A DNA stretch of 64,000 nt from Camarhynchus parvulus (taxonomy: Eukaryota; Chordata; Aves; Passeriformes; Thraupidae). Both the position numbers and the translations under genes were made by a program. Positions 14,401 through 28,128 of this stretch are shown one piece after another. A model generated the notes under the pieces. The model was not told the origin of the DNA and searched no databases. It saw only the letters and a program-made list of their open reading frames with translations. Location of the stretch: positions 48,699,493 through 48,763,492 of the forward strand of contig NC_044573.1 in assembly GCF_901933205.1 (NCBI RefSeq). Reading direction: 5' to 3'. Positions within the stretch are counted from its first letter, which is position 1, and each line of letters starts with the position of its first letter.

Positions 14401-17400
14401 AATCCCTTCCTACTTTAATGGATCATGTTGCATTCTGGAGAGAGAATTACTCAGCTGCTTGGTGTTGGGGAGGAATAAACCAGGAGGCTCACTTTAAGGC
14501 AAACTGGAATGTATGTCCTTTGGTAAGACACCAGGCACACTTCTGTCACCTGCTAAAATTTTAATCAATGTTTTTCATCATATGGTTGATGCAGGGTCTG
14601 TGCTTGAATAGCTGTGAGTACAGTGTACATTAATTACCTTGCTACACTTGTTTGGGAACTAATAGAGTACAGTGTTTTTCCCAGTAATATACATCTGATA
14701 TTAGAGCCTGCTTCAAAACATTAGTCAGTTCTACAACTAAAGACAGAATTTTAGTGCATTCTTCAGTAATGTGATAATGATGAGCTGATTCTTACAAATC
14801 TTCATGGACTTTCTCATCAGTGTAGAACCAAATCAAAATTTAACTTTTTCAAAATTTCCAAGTATTACATGTTTCACTGGTTCAGTCAGTCAGCCAAATA
14901 TTTGAGTAAAGAAGGTGGAAGTTTTCTATCACAGTTTCAGAACTGCTCTTCTGTAATAATTTAAAATCTAATTTGCAGAACCTTTATATTAGATATCATT
15001 TGGAAGTAGAGTCTAACTAGTTAGGATTATTTTCATACAAGTCTTGATTTTTCCTTGCTAATCCTTAGTTTCTGAATATACTGTTAATGTAGATTTTAGG
15101 AAAGACAAAACCTTTTTTTTTTAATATTGCTTCAAGTTACACTCAATGTTTATTCAAACTGATCTGTTTTGAAGAAAAAGAGAGTAACCTTACTGTTTTT
15201 TCTGTTACGTCTTTCAATTCTCAGAACAACAACAAAAACCTCCCCACCAAATGCAAAATAAAAAGAAAAAAACAAAACACTTTGCTTGGTATGAATTGCA
15301 CAAGAGTATGAGTCGAGAAATACTTCTTATGTGTCTTCATATGCACATGCCAAAAGGTCTCTGCCAGAGCTATTCTCTATTGGAATTTACAGGGGGTTGT
15401 GAAGAGCAAATACTGAAACACTGTCTTGCTCTTTCTCCTTTAAAATACTATTTGAGGAGGAGCCTGAGGAGCTGGATTGCTCAGAAAAGGATCTGTTTAA
15501 TATCTAAGATAGAACTCCTGGGTTGCTAAGCTGTAATTGAAAGGTAAATTTTGAGAGAAAACAAAATTAAATTACTATTTGCATAGTTTATTGTTCCTTT
15601 GGGATTTATAAAAACATCCCCGGTATTCTTTGCCTCCACCCAAAACACTTTCTTTGTTAAATTACAAGTTTTAGATTGCAGTTTTCTCTTCTTTCTGAAA
15701 GACTTGAGCAATTATTTGAATTCCCTAAGAGTATGTTAAAACACAGGAGACAAAAGCCTCAGCTTCTGTTTTCAATCCTGGTTGTGGATAAAGGCAGTAT
15801 TGCAGTGTATGCTGTCTATTGGAGGACCAGGCATTTCTCATGTAAAAACATCTGAAATGTTGTGAGTATTTTTGATGCTGTTTTGGTTTTATTATTTTTC
15901 TGTATTAACTAAAAACAGGGATGAAATGCATGGGGCTTTTAGTGAAAACTTCAAATATGAAGTTAACATTATAGTTAAAAAATTAAATATATTTACTAAT
16001 GACCCTTCTTAAAGGATGAAGTAATTGGAAGACATTAAGTAGGAAGATAGTATGGTGTGTCTTGGCTTCCAGAAAGGGTATGATGCCAGCCTGCTCTGGA
16101 CTGCCAACATCCCAAAAAGCTTCCTCACTGGCTCCCTTCACCGTGGGTTGCCTGTATAGGTCTCCTGGTTCTTGATGCTGACACAGTAAATAAAACTTTG
16201 GCAAGGTTTATGCCACAATGGGCCTGAATTGCAGGTAGTCTCTAGGTGTAGTTCCAGCGTAGTTGTTCATAAATTGCGACTGCCGGGTTGGGCCAGTTAG
16301 CAAATGAATCATTTGTACAGTTTTTACAATGTTAATTCATGGTTTTTTCCATTCTTGGTGGTTTCAGAAGCTTATTAATCAAATATGTATTGATGCAGAT
16401 GTGGAGCAGTGTATCTGAAAACCAGGTTTTCTCCTGACTTCTTGTGGAAGTAGGTACAGAGTAGGAGGAAGGAGGAAAATGCGTTCTCTCCCCTGCTATG
16501 TCCTCCTCAGCGAGGGGCCCAGCAGAATCTATTTATTTCCAGGGCAAGACAGGATTTCCCTCTCTTTGGGTATGCTTGGCCTTTCCTCGGAAAGGGCAAT
16601 GTTCAGTGCAGGTCCCTTGTGGGATATTGTTGTTTGTTAAAGTGAAATCAACAAAGGTCCTTGAGAGGGGGTCTGGTTATGGTTATGGTAAGCCATCCTT
16701 TCTGCATACCTTGCTGGTTGCTCTTCCTTTCAGATGATAAAGTTTTGCAGTTTCCGGAATAAAGAGCTGGAGTGGAACTCATCTAAGTGGAACCCAGCTA
16801 ATATTTGTCTAAAGAAGTTGGGTCAAGACTCCCTGGCAGCAGCTTGGCCATTTTCTGGGCTCAGTGGAGCTCTGGTTGCCAGCACATGGCTTGGCCAAGA
16901 GGCCCAGATGCCACTTGGTCCTCCTGCTGCTTTGTGTCATGGTCAGGGCTCAGCCATCCCAGGAAACACAAAACCAGATTCTAAGGAAATAACCAGACTT
17001 AGCCCATGGGAAGCACCTAATTAGATGGGTTTATCAGGTGTTTTGCAATTACAGAGATACGTAGATAATTGTTTTCCTTTGAGCCAGCTTGTGCTTACCT
17101 CCCTTAAGAATGTGCCATGAAGAAAAAAGGTAAACTGCTATTTAATTGTACTTTAAACTATAGATATTTAAGGCAACTGAACCATAACAGTGAACAGTGC
17201 GCAGAGGCAGTGCTAATGTTTGAGTAACATGAGATTGATCCAGAGCTTTCTCTTTTGCCACACTTTTCTGAAGTTTTAAAATTTAAATGCATAGTAACAA
17301 GCAAGAATGATCCAGATGAGTGATCTGTTTTAAGTGCAAGAGGTAGCATATTTGCTAAATTATAGCCAGATTAGGATTCTGCATTTGATGATTTGGGTGT

Positions 17401-17404
17401 GGTG

Positions 17405-17449
17405 GTTTTTGGTGGGTTTTTTTTTGTTTGAGTTTTTTTTTTTTTTTTA
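17405..17449. repeat. T-rich low-complexity tract
   Basis: Two T runs of about 10 and 16 bases separated by GTTTGAG and flanked by GGTTTTTGGTGGG. Nothing else attached. Confidence 0.8.
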
Positions 17450-18344
17450 GCTCCAATGAATTATTTGAAAAATACAGTGTACAAAACAGGAAGAGAAAAG
17501 TATTTTCAAAACAGTAGATCAGTTAAGCTCAGCTTCCACTTGATGCAGCTTTGTTCTTGTGTCTGTCATCAAAATGTAACAGGTTCCATCCTGAATAGTT
17601 ATGTTACATACATATGCTATTTTTTTATTAAAAAAATACTTTGTGATTAAGAAATATTGCATGATAAGACGTAGACTAGCCCAGGACAAGCTCAGGAAAT
17701 AATCACCTTGAATAAACAAATAATGCTGAGGTCGCCTTATCACTAAAAACCAGTGATTATTTTGGACAAAGTTCTCTTGCCTTATTGATCAGTATTTCAC
17801 TGAGTTATGGAGGTATTAATATGTTCCATTTGGTACTAGACCAAATTTAAAAATAAGAAAGAAGATTTACAGTTATTTACTGTAGATACTTCTTTTGAAT
17901 TCAAAAGATAGAGAAGAATTTATTGTAATATATAATGTACAAAAAGAATTCAAATTATTAACCTCAAGACATCTGTTCCTGCAGTCTCTCATGTAGATAA
18001 AGCTTTTAATCAGAGCAGAGCTTCAGGTTGTGAGTCAAGTTTTCTCCTGCAAGATGTAACAGGCACCTCCCTGTGCTGCCAAGCCAGTGCTCAGTGCTTC
18101 CTGCTCCTCCTTCTCCCTGACATTGCTCTCTCCAGCCATGAAGACCCTTGGGGTAGCCCCACAGTGAAGAAAAAGTGGCCAGTGCTGCTGGGCTGGATTT
18201 TACTGGAGCACTGCACACTACTGCAGCCTCAGAAGAGGGCAGTGAGCAGAGGGGAGGCTGAATTACTGCTCAGTCAGAGGCAGGGAAGAAGGGTCACTTG
18301 AGAGTTAGGGATATATTCATATTTATATTTATATATTTATATTT

Positions 18345-18348
<4 letters not shown>

Positions 18349-18398
<50 letters not shown>
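18349..18398. repeat. (TG)25 microsatellite
   Basis: Fifty bases of uninterrupted TG, preceded by an AT-rich tract with TTTATA-type units (18311-18347). An uninterrupted array of this length is expected to be polymorphic and can adopt Z-DNA. Confidence 0.98.
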
Positions 18399-18402
<4 letters not shown>

Positions 18403-21400
18403 GCAGAGCAGAGTTGGAAAAGAGGAGATGAAGAACATGCAGAGACTGACAAAGAAGGATCATCCTGTGGTCAATGCACAGGATTGAGACAACTTAAGTT
18501 TATTGTGCCTCACTCATCTCCAGCGTTGTACTGCTGCACCTTAAAGGGTTGTGCAGGCACCACATGTTAGATATGGTGAGACAGACTGAATCAGCAGAGA
18601 CTCGGTCTCCTTGTGTGAGGGAAATGGCAGCCATGCTATTTCAGCGCAAAAATCAGGGGGGAGCAAATTCAGAGGGTCTTGTGCTTTTCCTGCTTGGCTC
18701 CACAGGCTGCTGTTCTGTGAAAAGTGTTGATAGGCTTGAGGTTTTGGCTAATGTTAGGTGTTGCAAAAGTAGTCAATGGCAATTGCTGTATTGCTACTTA
18801 TGGTTTTAAACATTTGTCTTTTGTAGTTTAATGGGAAAGAGAGGGTGGAGAAATCTTGTGGGCAAAGCTGTGGAAATAGAGGGAAATTTTCTTAAGTGTC
18901 ACGTTAAAGATTTGAAAGCATATTTTGATTTAATGGCACCAGTAAACCCCTTTGCATTCATTTTCTATTGTGTTGTCTAACTTAGCTGTTGGTTGTAAAA
19001 AAAGCAGAGATAATTAGTGTTTGAACTGTGGTGATGTAGAAACCAGGACCAGAACTGCAGGTAGAAAATGCTATGGAACTGCTGAGGCCCTGCATTAGAG
19101 AACTCTCTGTCTACTCAGAACAAACAAAACACAGAAGTGGAAAACTGAGGCATGGAAAGAAAAGTTTGTTCCATAAGAAACCAGGAAATGAGCTCAGGGC
19201 TTATGATTATCATCCTGCATGTCATTTCCAAGCATGCCTTCTCTTTCTCAGAAACAAAAAATACTAATACCAAATTACTGAACATTTAAAAATGTTCTAT
19301 TCCACTTTAGAATAAGCGGCATTTTTTCATTAATATTTATGTTATTATATCAATTGTTATTTTACATTAATTAATTATATATAATATATAAAATTTTAAG
19401 CAATGCATATGCTAGATTTACATGGATTGTAATATGAACTGTTTCCTGCTTACCAACATAATAGTGCTTTAGCAGAAAATGAGAATCATACCTTGTGGCT
19501 CAGTCAGTGGAACCCATTATGTCTATATACTTACATATAAGTAATTGAAGAACTTGCAGAACAAAAATAAAAAGTTAAGAGATCCCTTAACAAATATTAT
19601 TGGTGGGTGAGAAATGAGAATGCAGAAATGTAAAGCAGATTTGGTTGAATAAATGCTGGACAATTAGCTCAGCTTTCTGCAGAAAAAGAATCTGTTTTTC
19701 AAGTGCAAAACCCTCACTGGTGGATTCAGTGAGTCCAATTGTGTTCTCACAGTTAAAGCATTTAAAGCATTAACAATGTTCAAGTCAGAAATCCATATAA
19801 TAAAATAAGACGTAGATGTTTGAAAGAATTCAGTTTGAAGTTACAATACATAGGCAAATACAAAAAGGTCTCTGAAAGAGTGTCTGTATCTAGAATGCTA
19901 TTACAGTTAAGAAAATGTAATTTGTATTCAGGATAACTTAGGGGTTTGATGTATTCATGAGAGAAGAAAATCCTTATCTTTGGGGAATGGCAACAGAAAT
20001 AGCTTCACCTGTTGCACTCTGCATAGAGATTTGAATTCTATACCTCTTTTTGGCATTGGTCTTAGAAAAAACAGATCTTTTTCTTTTTTACAAAATGAAA
20101 GCCTAATGACTTGGAATTGGGAGTGTAGATGTCTTAGAAGTTTGTTATTAAATATGTGTTTATTTCAGTAGTTGAGAGCCTGGCTGAAGACTAGAATCAC
20201 AAAATTTCAAATTGAATAAGTAATAATGTTCTTTTATTTATGCTGCAATTTATTTGGGAGAGGGATGGGAGTAGCATGACAGTAGGATTTTATGTTCAAA
20301 GTTGCCATGGTAATGCAACCTACTACCTGTTGCTAAGACTATGCTGTAGCTGTTATTACTTTTATTACAGCTCTTTACCATTTAGTTTTTAAGGTGTTTG
20401 TTACAATTCAATTTCATTTTTAGGAAAACCAGTAAATTTTGCCATTTGCCAGGAGGGCTCTAGAGTAAAAGCAACGATAGCAGTCCAGGAACCTGATTCT
20501 GCTGACATGGCTCCTGTCCTCTAATGCAGAGATATTTACAAGCCATCAAACCATGTAGGAAGACAAGATTATCAAGACAGTTCAGTGCCCTGTCTATATT
20601 AATATCCACTTTTCCTGTAAAGTCAGTGATCAGTATTTGGAGACAGAAATGCCCCACCAATAACACCATACAAAACATACAAACAGGTGGTTCCTAGGAT
20701 CCTTGGAGGATCCTGTCTGGTTCAGAGTGTCCTAGGACCTCTATTACTGTGCCAACCCTGCTGAGCAGCAGCAGTATGGTAAGCCTGAAGTCGGCCAGAG
20801 TGCTTCCATTTGGGGTCCCAGCTGTGAGACTCTTAAGATACCATCAGCCCCTCTACATAGTGGATGGCTTGGTCTTTACAATACACTGCAAGAAAAATAT
20901 TTACCCAAGTCAGGATGGTTGTCTAAACCATGCCTTTCAAGTATGGAGGTGGTGATAAATGACTTCTGCCTTCTGCACTTAAAATGCTGTATTTATACAG
21001 CATTCTCTCTTGTTAGATTCTTATTTTCAAGACCTGTCTCCTGGTCTTATTTCTATAACTCCCTATCCTTTCCTGCTAGATAACAACACTTGTCTATCTT
21101 TTTATCTGCATGTGAAAGCCATTGGCTGAATTTTGCAAAATTTGTACTGGCAAGCACCTTCCTATATCTGAATCTCTCATGTCTTCAAACAGAAAAGTTC
21201 CTAATTATGCCCATTCTTATGCTCCTCTCTGTATTTGTGTCCAGTGGTTTAGCACTTAATGTAAACTTTTATATAAACTTTTGTATTTTATCTAGAAAAT
21301 ACTGAAAGTTAAGTAGATATCATGCAGTAGAATCAGAGAAATGAGTTACTGTGTTTTATCCAGAACAGTACTCTGATGGCTGTTGCATAACAAGTGCTGT

Positions 21401-24400
21401 TTTTGTTAAACTGAGCTGTGGGATAATATTACACTGTATGAGTGTACACAGTACATACGTGTTTTGAGGGTGTGCCTACATTGGTGTGAAATAAAGGTGC
21501 ATGTATCTGTTCTGTTCTTACCAAATAGTCACAGGGATAATCACAGTGAAAGGCATACTCACAGCTAAGGGGTTTGGTGTGGTCTCAGTTTTCTGAATAC
21601 AGTCCTCAAGGGTGAGGTCTTGGATTCTTCCCTCCCCATGCTCTGCTTATAATCGTGGCACCTAATTTAGGAAAAGGGTCTTAGACTCCATCTGCATCAG
21701 TCAGAAACATTTTGGGTCTTTGAAAGTCTCTTTAAGCATTAGTCACTGGGCGGAGGCACCTACTTCTCTCCACTCCTTCCGACCTATGAGTGTGTGAAAT
21801 ACATTTGACCTTGAGGCAATAATTCGTAGCCCATTATCAAACTCAAAAACAAGTGAAAGAATTGCCAGTACAATATAATACATTGATGTTTTGGAAACCT
21901 ACCTTTGTTAGCTCATGAAATGGAGGGTTGATGTCTGTCAGTTGACTCTGGCCACTTTTACAGTCAGATGTTAGTGTTGCTCTACATTTGCTCATGGAAG
22001 AGCAGACAGGTCTGTGAAGGGGGAAATGTGGGTGCTGCTTCAATATCTCAGTTGCTGATGACTGCTGTTTTCTGGTTCTTGATGGCAGTTTTTGCATCGT
22101 CTTGGTTTTCACTTGTCTGCAAGAACTCTTTCCAAAGTCTGCCTGTTTTAAGAGCTTTGCCTCAAGATTCATCCGTTCAGTCTTCTCACCAGTCGCTGGT
22201 GTCATATGATATAGTTAAAGAGAGGACTTTTGGAGTGTCTGTAAAATACTCATTTAACTTGTTCGTTTGTCAGAATGGAAAGCTGTTCAAGATATGCCTG
22301 TGGATCCTATGGTCTTTCTCTATATCTAGGTAAGATGTACCAGGAGAATTCCAGCATTGAGAAGGGTTTTATGAACAGATTGTCAGCTTCTCTTTCTTGC
22401 ATTTTACTGATCAGCACAGGGAGTGGTGATAGTATTGTTTGGGAGGTTAAGATATAACTGTGCTGTGGATTTTGGTCAGAAAAGGAGGGCAGAAATTAGT
22501 GCTGGCAGGTACAGAAAGCAGTCCCAGTAGTTCTTGTTGAACATAAGAACCACCATGCACTTCAGAATACTAAGAAATACACCATGCATGAAATGTCTCA
22601 TCTGCAGCTGGAAAAGGAATTTTTAATAGCTGAACGTCAAGTAATTGACTGGTAATAAAGAAATAAATATAATTCATTCGCAGGGTAGGACCACTGCAAG
22701 GGAAATTAAGTAATTTTCTGTGTAAAAAACATTTACAAAACTGAATTACAGTTTCTACATCATCATTTTATCCTCTTTTTGTAAAAAGGGAGTACCATCA
22801 ATTACTTTCCTTTGCAGAGCATTTTGAAACAAAACTGCAGAATACGTTGGATGAAATCAATACTTATGAGCTCATTAGGACTACTACCAGAAATAGTATA
22901 ACCATGCAGCATACAGCATGGAAAAACTTCCATTTTGGAATGTTTACATGCCTAAAAATTCAGTGCTTAAAAATGAATGAAGTGTGGAGGCTACTCCAGT
23001 TTCTCCTGCTGCAAAGGGGAGTCATCCTGAGTCTGTAACCTTTAAATCAGTCTCTTTGTGTCTGTTCAGAGGAAATGGCTTTGTTCAGAAGATCTGATGC
23101 ACATGAGAAATCTTTATAAAATGCCTTAGACAAACAAGAATTTACAGTAACACTTATAGCACTAATACAACAGAATGAAAAGATCCAAATCAGCATGAAT
23201 CACCATGAACAAGCATGAGATCTCTTCAAATAAAAATATAATTCCAGTAATTCTGGTACTCACTTTTAATGTAGCTTTTCATTTGAGTTTGCTACTTTTA
23301 CAAAGCAACACTTCTCTCATTTAGAAACCTTTCCACTAAAATCAGATTGATGCTTAAAACATCATCAGACCCTCTTGTTTCGGGTCAGAAATCCCAAGCC
23401 TTTTCATAACTGAGATAATGGAGGAGCCGTGGGATCCATGGAGTCCACTAGGGGCCTTACTGCTGCTGCTTGGTTTTCCATGAAAAGTTGTCAGCCACTG
23501 CAGTATGTACCCTGAACAGTCAACTTAAGAAATACCAGAATGAAGATTGTAAGAAAGTTTGACTGGAATAAATACTTGTAACCGGTTGTGAATTTGCTGT
23601 GGTATTCCCGATTTACCACATGGAACTGTGTACTAAATAGAATCAATAATTTGGTGGTTGGTCCTGACTTTTGCTGGATGAAGCTACTCTGTTGTTTTGC
23701 CACAGCTATGGCCCTATTTTCTCTCCTAATTTGTTGTGCTCGCTCAGTGAAATTGAATCGCATGCTGTTTCAGGCAAGTCTTGGAGAAGTTGTTTTCCTC
23801 GGTGCAGATGGCTCTTTCCTCCAGATGTGAAAGGCAGTTAAGAGCTGCCTCATTGGTTTTTTTAACCCTTCTGGACCATCTTGAAGTGCCCTTGATGCTA
23901 TAGTAGTGCGGTGGTTCTTACCTTATAGATGATTTTCTTGTGCCTGTGATCTGTCATGCACATCAGTCACAGCTCTGGCTCCTTAAACGGGTTGCTTTGG
24001 TTTATTTGGTTTGTGTTCTTGTTTGTTTTAACAACGACAAAGTAAAATTCAAGAGCAGAGCAGCCTCTGGGAGATCTCCCTGCTGGAAGCTTTGTGGCAG
24101 CTTGGCACCAGTGAGGGTGCAGCCCCTGGTGTTTGCAGCTGCAGATGTTCCAGCCTTGCATCTTCAGCCCAAAGCAGTCAAGGAGAATCTGTACCCTGAC
24201 CATTTCCCTTCACCCTGCTTGTTTCATTTGGGAACACAATGAGCTGTCAAAATTTCCTGCTTTGTTACCACAGAATTCCTTCCTTTCACTCTAAAAAGTA
24301 TTATTTATCTAAAACTGCTAATTGCATAAATTGTCAGAACGGCTGCTTAGCTTGATTTTTAAGGTGGAGACAAAGAGATGTAAAGGTCTGGTGGACTGAT

Positions 24401-25534
24401 GAACGTCAGCCTCAAAGTCATCTGCCAAAGCAAAAAGAATAACATTGAGTGTGTTGCCATGAACGGCCCAAATTAATGTGGTAAGTTGTGTATCTGGTGC
24501 AATCCCTTACTTAGATGTAATTAAAAGTAATAGGGAAGAATATAAATATTTTCCAAATACATGAGCCAAGAAAAAATGGAGGAAGGGAGGTGTGGTTGAT
24601 TTAGCCCACCACCACTTCCTAACTAATCTTTCTCTAATGATGTAGAGAGAGACTAGGTGGCACCTGATGAAGTATTTTGAAATAAGAGATTCATGAGGTA
24701 GAGCTACTTGATAACATCTTTGACTCATCAGAAACTTGCCTTCCCTCAGGATAAAGTTAATAATCATATAAGAATATAAAGATTTTAGTGGCTTTTCCTA
24801 AGTCAGCAAGGATGCAGATTTATTCTGTATACTATAGTGCTAGAGACAGTCCAAAATTATATTGTCTGTAAAAAATGTAAAATTACACAAATAGCCAGTT
24901 CTAATAATCACTAATTTGTCATGACTTCTGTTCCTGGGGTTTGCTAGTTCAGTAAAACTCATTCATATTTCATACTAACTGCATCAATAGCTCCATTGCT
25001 TACCCTCTCTTTGCTGAAATTGCTTTGAATAGTGTACATAAGCATCTAATTTGGCTAGTCTGTAGGTCTGTATGAGACAGCAGGACCGTGGGAGGAAGCT
25101 GGGTACCAGGAATATCCAGGCATCTGGGCCACAGAGCAGCTGGGACAGAAGAGGTGACAGCAGAGGTGAACTTAATTTAAAATAGCTGTAGCTGTTAATA
25201 CCTGGTATCTCCCAGCATTGTGTTATCCTCAAGAATCATTAGTGCTCTTCTGTGTCAAGATCATCAAGAAAAATTCTTTAGGACCATTCCCAGCATAAAT
25301 TTTCTAAATATCATGGAGATTATGGAGTAATTGTTCCCATGCAAAAGTTTCCTTTCGGTGCACCATGTTGTCTTCTTATTTTTAGTCTTCATTTCTTGTA
25401 CTCATCTCTTGCATTCTCTTGTATGTTTAATGAAGTCCACATTGTTGAATTGCACTACAGTATTGCTTTCTTTTCCTTTTGTCTAACACTTAGTTATTTT
25501 ATTTGAGGTAATTAAGTATCTTGTATACTTAATA

Positions 25535-25575
25535 TTTGTATACTCTTACTTTGTATACTCTTTGTATACTCTTAC
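25535..25575. repeat. Short minisatellite, TTTGTATACTC(TTAC) units
   Basis: Three units in direct order: TTTGTATACTCTTAC at 25535-25549, TTTGTATACTC at 25550-25560 and the 15-bp form again at 25561-25575. A diverged half-unit (TTGTATACTT) sits just upstream at 25521-25530. The 15- and 11-bp forms differ by a TTAC block. Confidence 0.9.
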
Positions 25576-27517
25576 TTTTGGTAAGCCCACCTTGTCTTTT
25601 CATCGGTGTTACAGTTGTCTACCTACCTTTAGTGTGGTCTTCCTCAAAATTTGGGGTCACACTTTTGAGATCAGAGTTAGGGAATCCTTTTGATACATGA
25701 CTCTATATGATTTTCTTTTTGTTTAGTACTATGGTACCTCCTCTGATTTAATAGATGCATTATTTCATGCCTAGAAAGAATATCAGTCTTTCTGGCTTTA
25801 TAGTATCATATGCTTTGGGTGTTTTTTCAGATTTTTGGAGTCTGAATTTATCTTTTTTTTTGTTTTTAATGTCTCTGCTGATACAGTCACAAGTGACATG
25901 TTTGTCAGTGTATAATACAGAGGATTACTTGCAGATTCCTGTTAATTCATTGGTGCCTGCAGAAAAACAAAAGCGTTGGTCAAGGCATGCTCTGAATTCA
26001 CATCCGTTCTTAATTTGCTGATGCCTGTATCAGCAGCAGGCTCAAGCCTGCCTAATTTTTTTGAGTTTATATCATGCGTACGGTGTGCTTGCCATTCTTA
26101 CTCTTTGTGCACACGTGAGCCAATCTGATGGAGTTACCTGTGGCAGAGAGCAATGCTTTTAAGTCTGGGTGCTGCTTCGTGAGCTCTGGCTTGTGGGCGC
26201 TGGTGAATCTTGCGTCAGTGTTTAACAAACTCTCCAGCTCTTTGCTCCACCCTTCTTCTCTTTAACTTGAGGATCTCGGGGGGATGGGTTCTTGTACCTT
26301 CATTGCCACAATTACATAGCACGTAATTTTAAGCTGCTGATGAAGGTGGACCCACGGCTTCAGCCTACCTTTGAAGTGGAACAGCTGAAGAGCAGGTAGA
26401 GGTTTGCACCTCCTGCTCCTGCTGTCAGGAGGGGTAAGTGGGGTACAGCTTGAGTTGCTTTGGACTGGTTCCTTAGGGTGGTTGGCAAGAAGGAGCCGAG
26501 AACGGGGAACACATGTTCTGTCTCTGAGAACAAAAAAGCAAAGTGAAAGTAAGGGTGAGAGAACCTGGATTTATATTTATAATCAAAAGTGACTGTGTTT
26601 GAAATATTCTTAATTTGCATGCACTCTCTTGTATCTTTCGTATCTCTAAGGACCCCTAGAGGGCACGGAAGTTTTTCTCCACCTCAGATATTTAACTTAG
26701 TAATTCTACTTGGCTTTCTTCCCTTCAACATAATTGTAAGCACATTTTAAGTGAACATTAGATAGAAAAAAAATTAACAGCATTTACCTAGGTCCTTCTT
26801 TTATGTTACAAGATGTTTTCTTGTTTTTAAACACAAGCAGTAGAAGCTAGCACTAGCAGCCAAATTCTTAAATTATTGTTTAGATTAGTCAGATGCTATA
26901 TTTATATCCCAGAGAAAATGCAATTCAAACTAACTAAAAATTCACACTTCATTGCAAACTTTGATAGGACTACATTGTGAGCTGTGTAAGGATGTGCAGT
27001 GGGTATGCTTTCAACACTGTGGTCTCTGTTTCTGTAGAAGAGGAATTAGTATGGTGAAGAACTAGAGTGCTCTTAACTAGAACCTCAAGGTCTCCAGACT
27101 TCATCTTATTTAAGAATTTTTAATATTTTGGTCTTGTTGATTGCCTGTAAAGGAACAATTACATTTCACTACAAGATACTTAAAATTATGGACACATAAA
27201 AATGACATATGCTTGCCCACTAGTTCCTGTCTACTTGGAGAGAGGTTTTGTAACTCTTATATATTCTGGGGAGCATTTTTCTCCTTTAATTATTTTTGCC
27301 TATTTAATCAATATTACATGGTAAGTCAGGAACTAGTCAGTGTGCAATGGACAATACTAATTCTTAGTATTGTGTTGGCACTTCATCACCTTTAAATATA
27401 CATACTAACGCTCCAGAGTAATGCTTATCTGAGAACATCAGGTTTTCACTCACATAAAACAGCTGCAGTGTTTGAGGAGAAGGTTTGCATTTTCCAGAGT
27501 GCTCAAAGAGCAGAAAG

Positions 27518-27550
27518 TAAAACAAAAACAAACAAACAAACATACAAACC
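27518..27550. repeat. (AAAC)n-type microsatellite
   Basis: Short interrupted AAAC/AAACA array. No retroelement recognised next to it. Confidence 0.8.
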
Positions 27551-28044
27551 ACCCACCTAAGTGCAAAAACATCTTAATACTTTTTGGGGGGGATTTTTCC
27601 ATCAACTAATGGTTTTGAGAGCAGTCCCACAGCTGTGGAGGTCCGTTGGATTGTGGGCCTGGTCTGGGATTGGGACCTTTATATGTGAAACCCTGACAGT
27701 CAGAGTCCTACCTGTTCTTGCTTGAGAAGAAAAAGGCAGATGTCTGCACTTCTTGTGAAGCAATGAGAGTCTGCTTGCTGGGCAAGAAGTTGTTCAATAG
27801 GATAATGTTGTTTAATCCCAGCCAGCAATGAAGGGGTTTTTGTGTCTCTGTTCTGATAAGAGGATCAGCTGTACTGCTTTACCCAATTACCCAGGGATGT
27901 CATGGAAGATGAATTTTTGGACCTTAGTTTTCCCACTGGAGGAGTGTAATGTCGTCACTTTGTATTAAAAAATAGATCTAGATGGAAACAGCAGAGAAAG
28001 GCAGCTGCCCCTTCTAATGTTTCTGGGGATTTTGTGTTTTGCAG

Positions 28045-28128
28045 GAGATGCACGGGTGAGAGGTCAGACAGGGGTTGTCTCCGAGCGCCGCGGCTCCTAC
28101 CCGTTTATAGACTTCCGTCTTCTTAACA
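28045..28128 (+). CDS. PDE7B: PDE7B exon: N-terminal region with RRGS motif
   Basis: First PDE7B exon in the window, 84 bp. The acceptor is TTTTGCAG|GA and the donor ACA|GTAAGT. It enters in phase 1 (the first Gly codon is split with the upstream exon) and leaves in phase 1. The product is residues 1-28, [10 protein letters not shown]...[15 protein letters not shown], which aligns closely with the conserved N-terminal block of mammalian PDE7B. It contains Arg15-Arg16-Gly17-Ser18, a textbook protein kinase A target pattern. The exon is CpG-richer than its intron around 28079-28100. The upstream open frame (from 28017) is intronic read-through and not a real start. CAG is followed directly by GAG, a weak tandem-acceptor arrangement. 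Confidence 0.95.

Larger units (their letters stand above)
1..28044 (+). other. PDE7B: 3' part of a long 5' intron of PDE7B, no gene seen
   Basis: 28 kb with no exon I can support on either strand. Open frames are all short (under about 125 codons), lack family resemblance and often mirror each other on both strands. It holds simple repeats (GTT/ATT, TG, poly-T, A-rich and AAAC-type tracts), a 19-bp tandem duplication with AP-1 sites, a 15/11-bp minisatellite and an imperfect palindrome, each listed separately. No CR1, LTR, tRNA or rRNA was recognised. The PDE7B first exon, coding about 28 residues, was looked for and not found, so I infer that this is intron. An alternative PDE7B promoter or a lncRNA cannot be excluded. 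Confidence 0.75.

Noticed and set aside
18840..18880. GGAGAAATCTTG, which could read GEIL as in the PDE7B first exon
   Set aside because: Flanking codons do not match the PDE7B N-terminus and an in-frame stop follows soon; no donor site of the right phase.
21843..22333. Overlapping 120- and 121-codon frames on opposite strands
   Set aside because: Frames mirror each other, neither has a recognisable domain, splice context or codon bias. A chance stop-free stretch is the simplest reading.
26390..26440. Exon-like end before GGGGTAAGTG
   Set aside because: The donor would be phase 0 in the open frame while the next PDE7B exon needs phase 1, and no family sequence precedes it.
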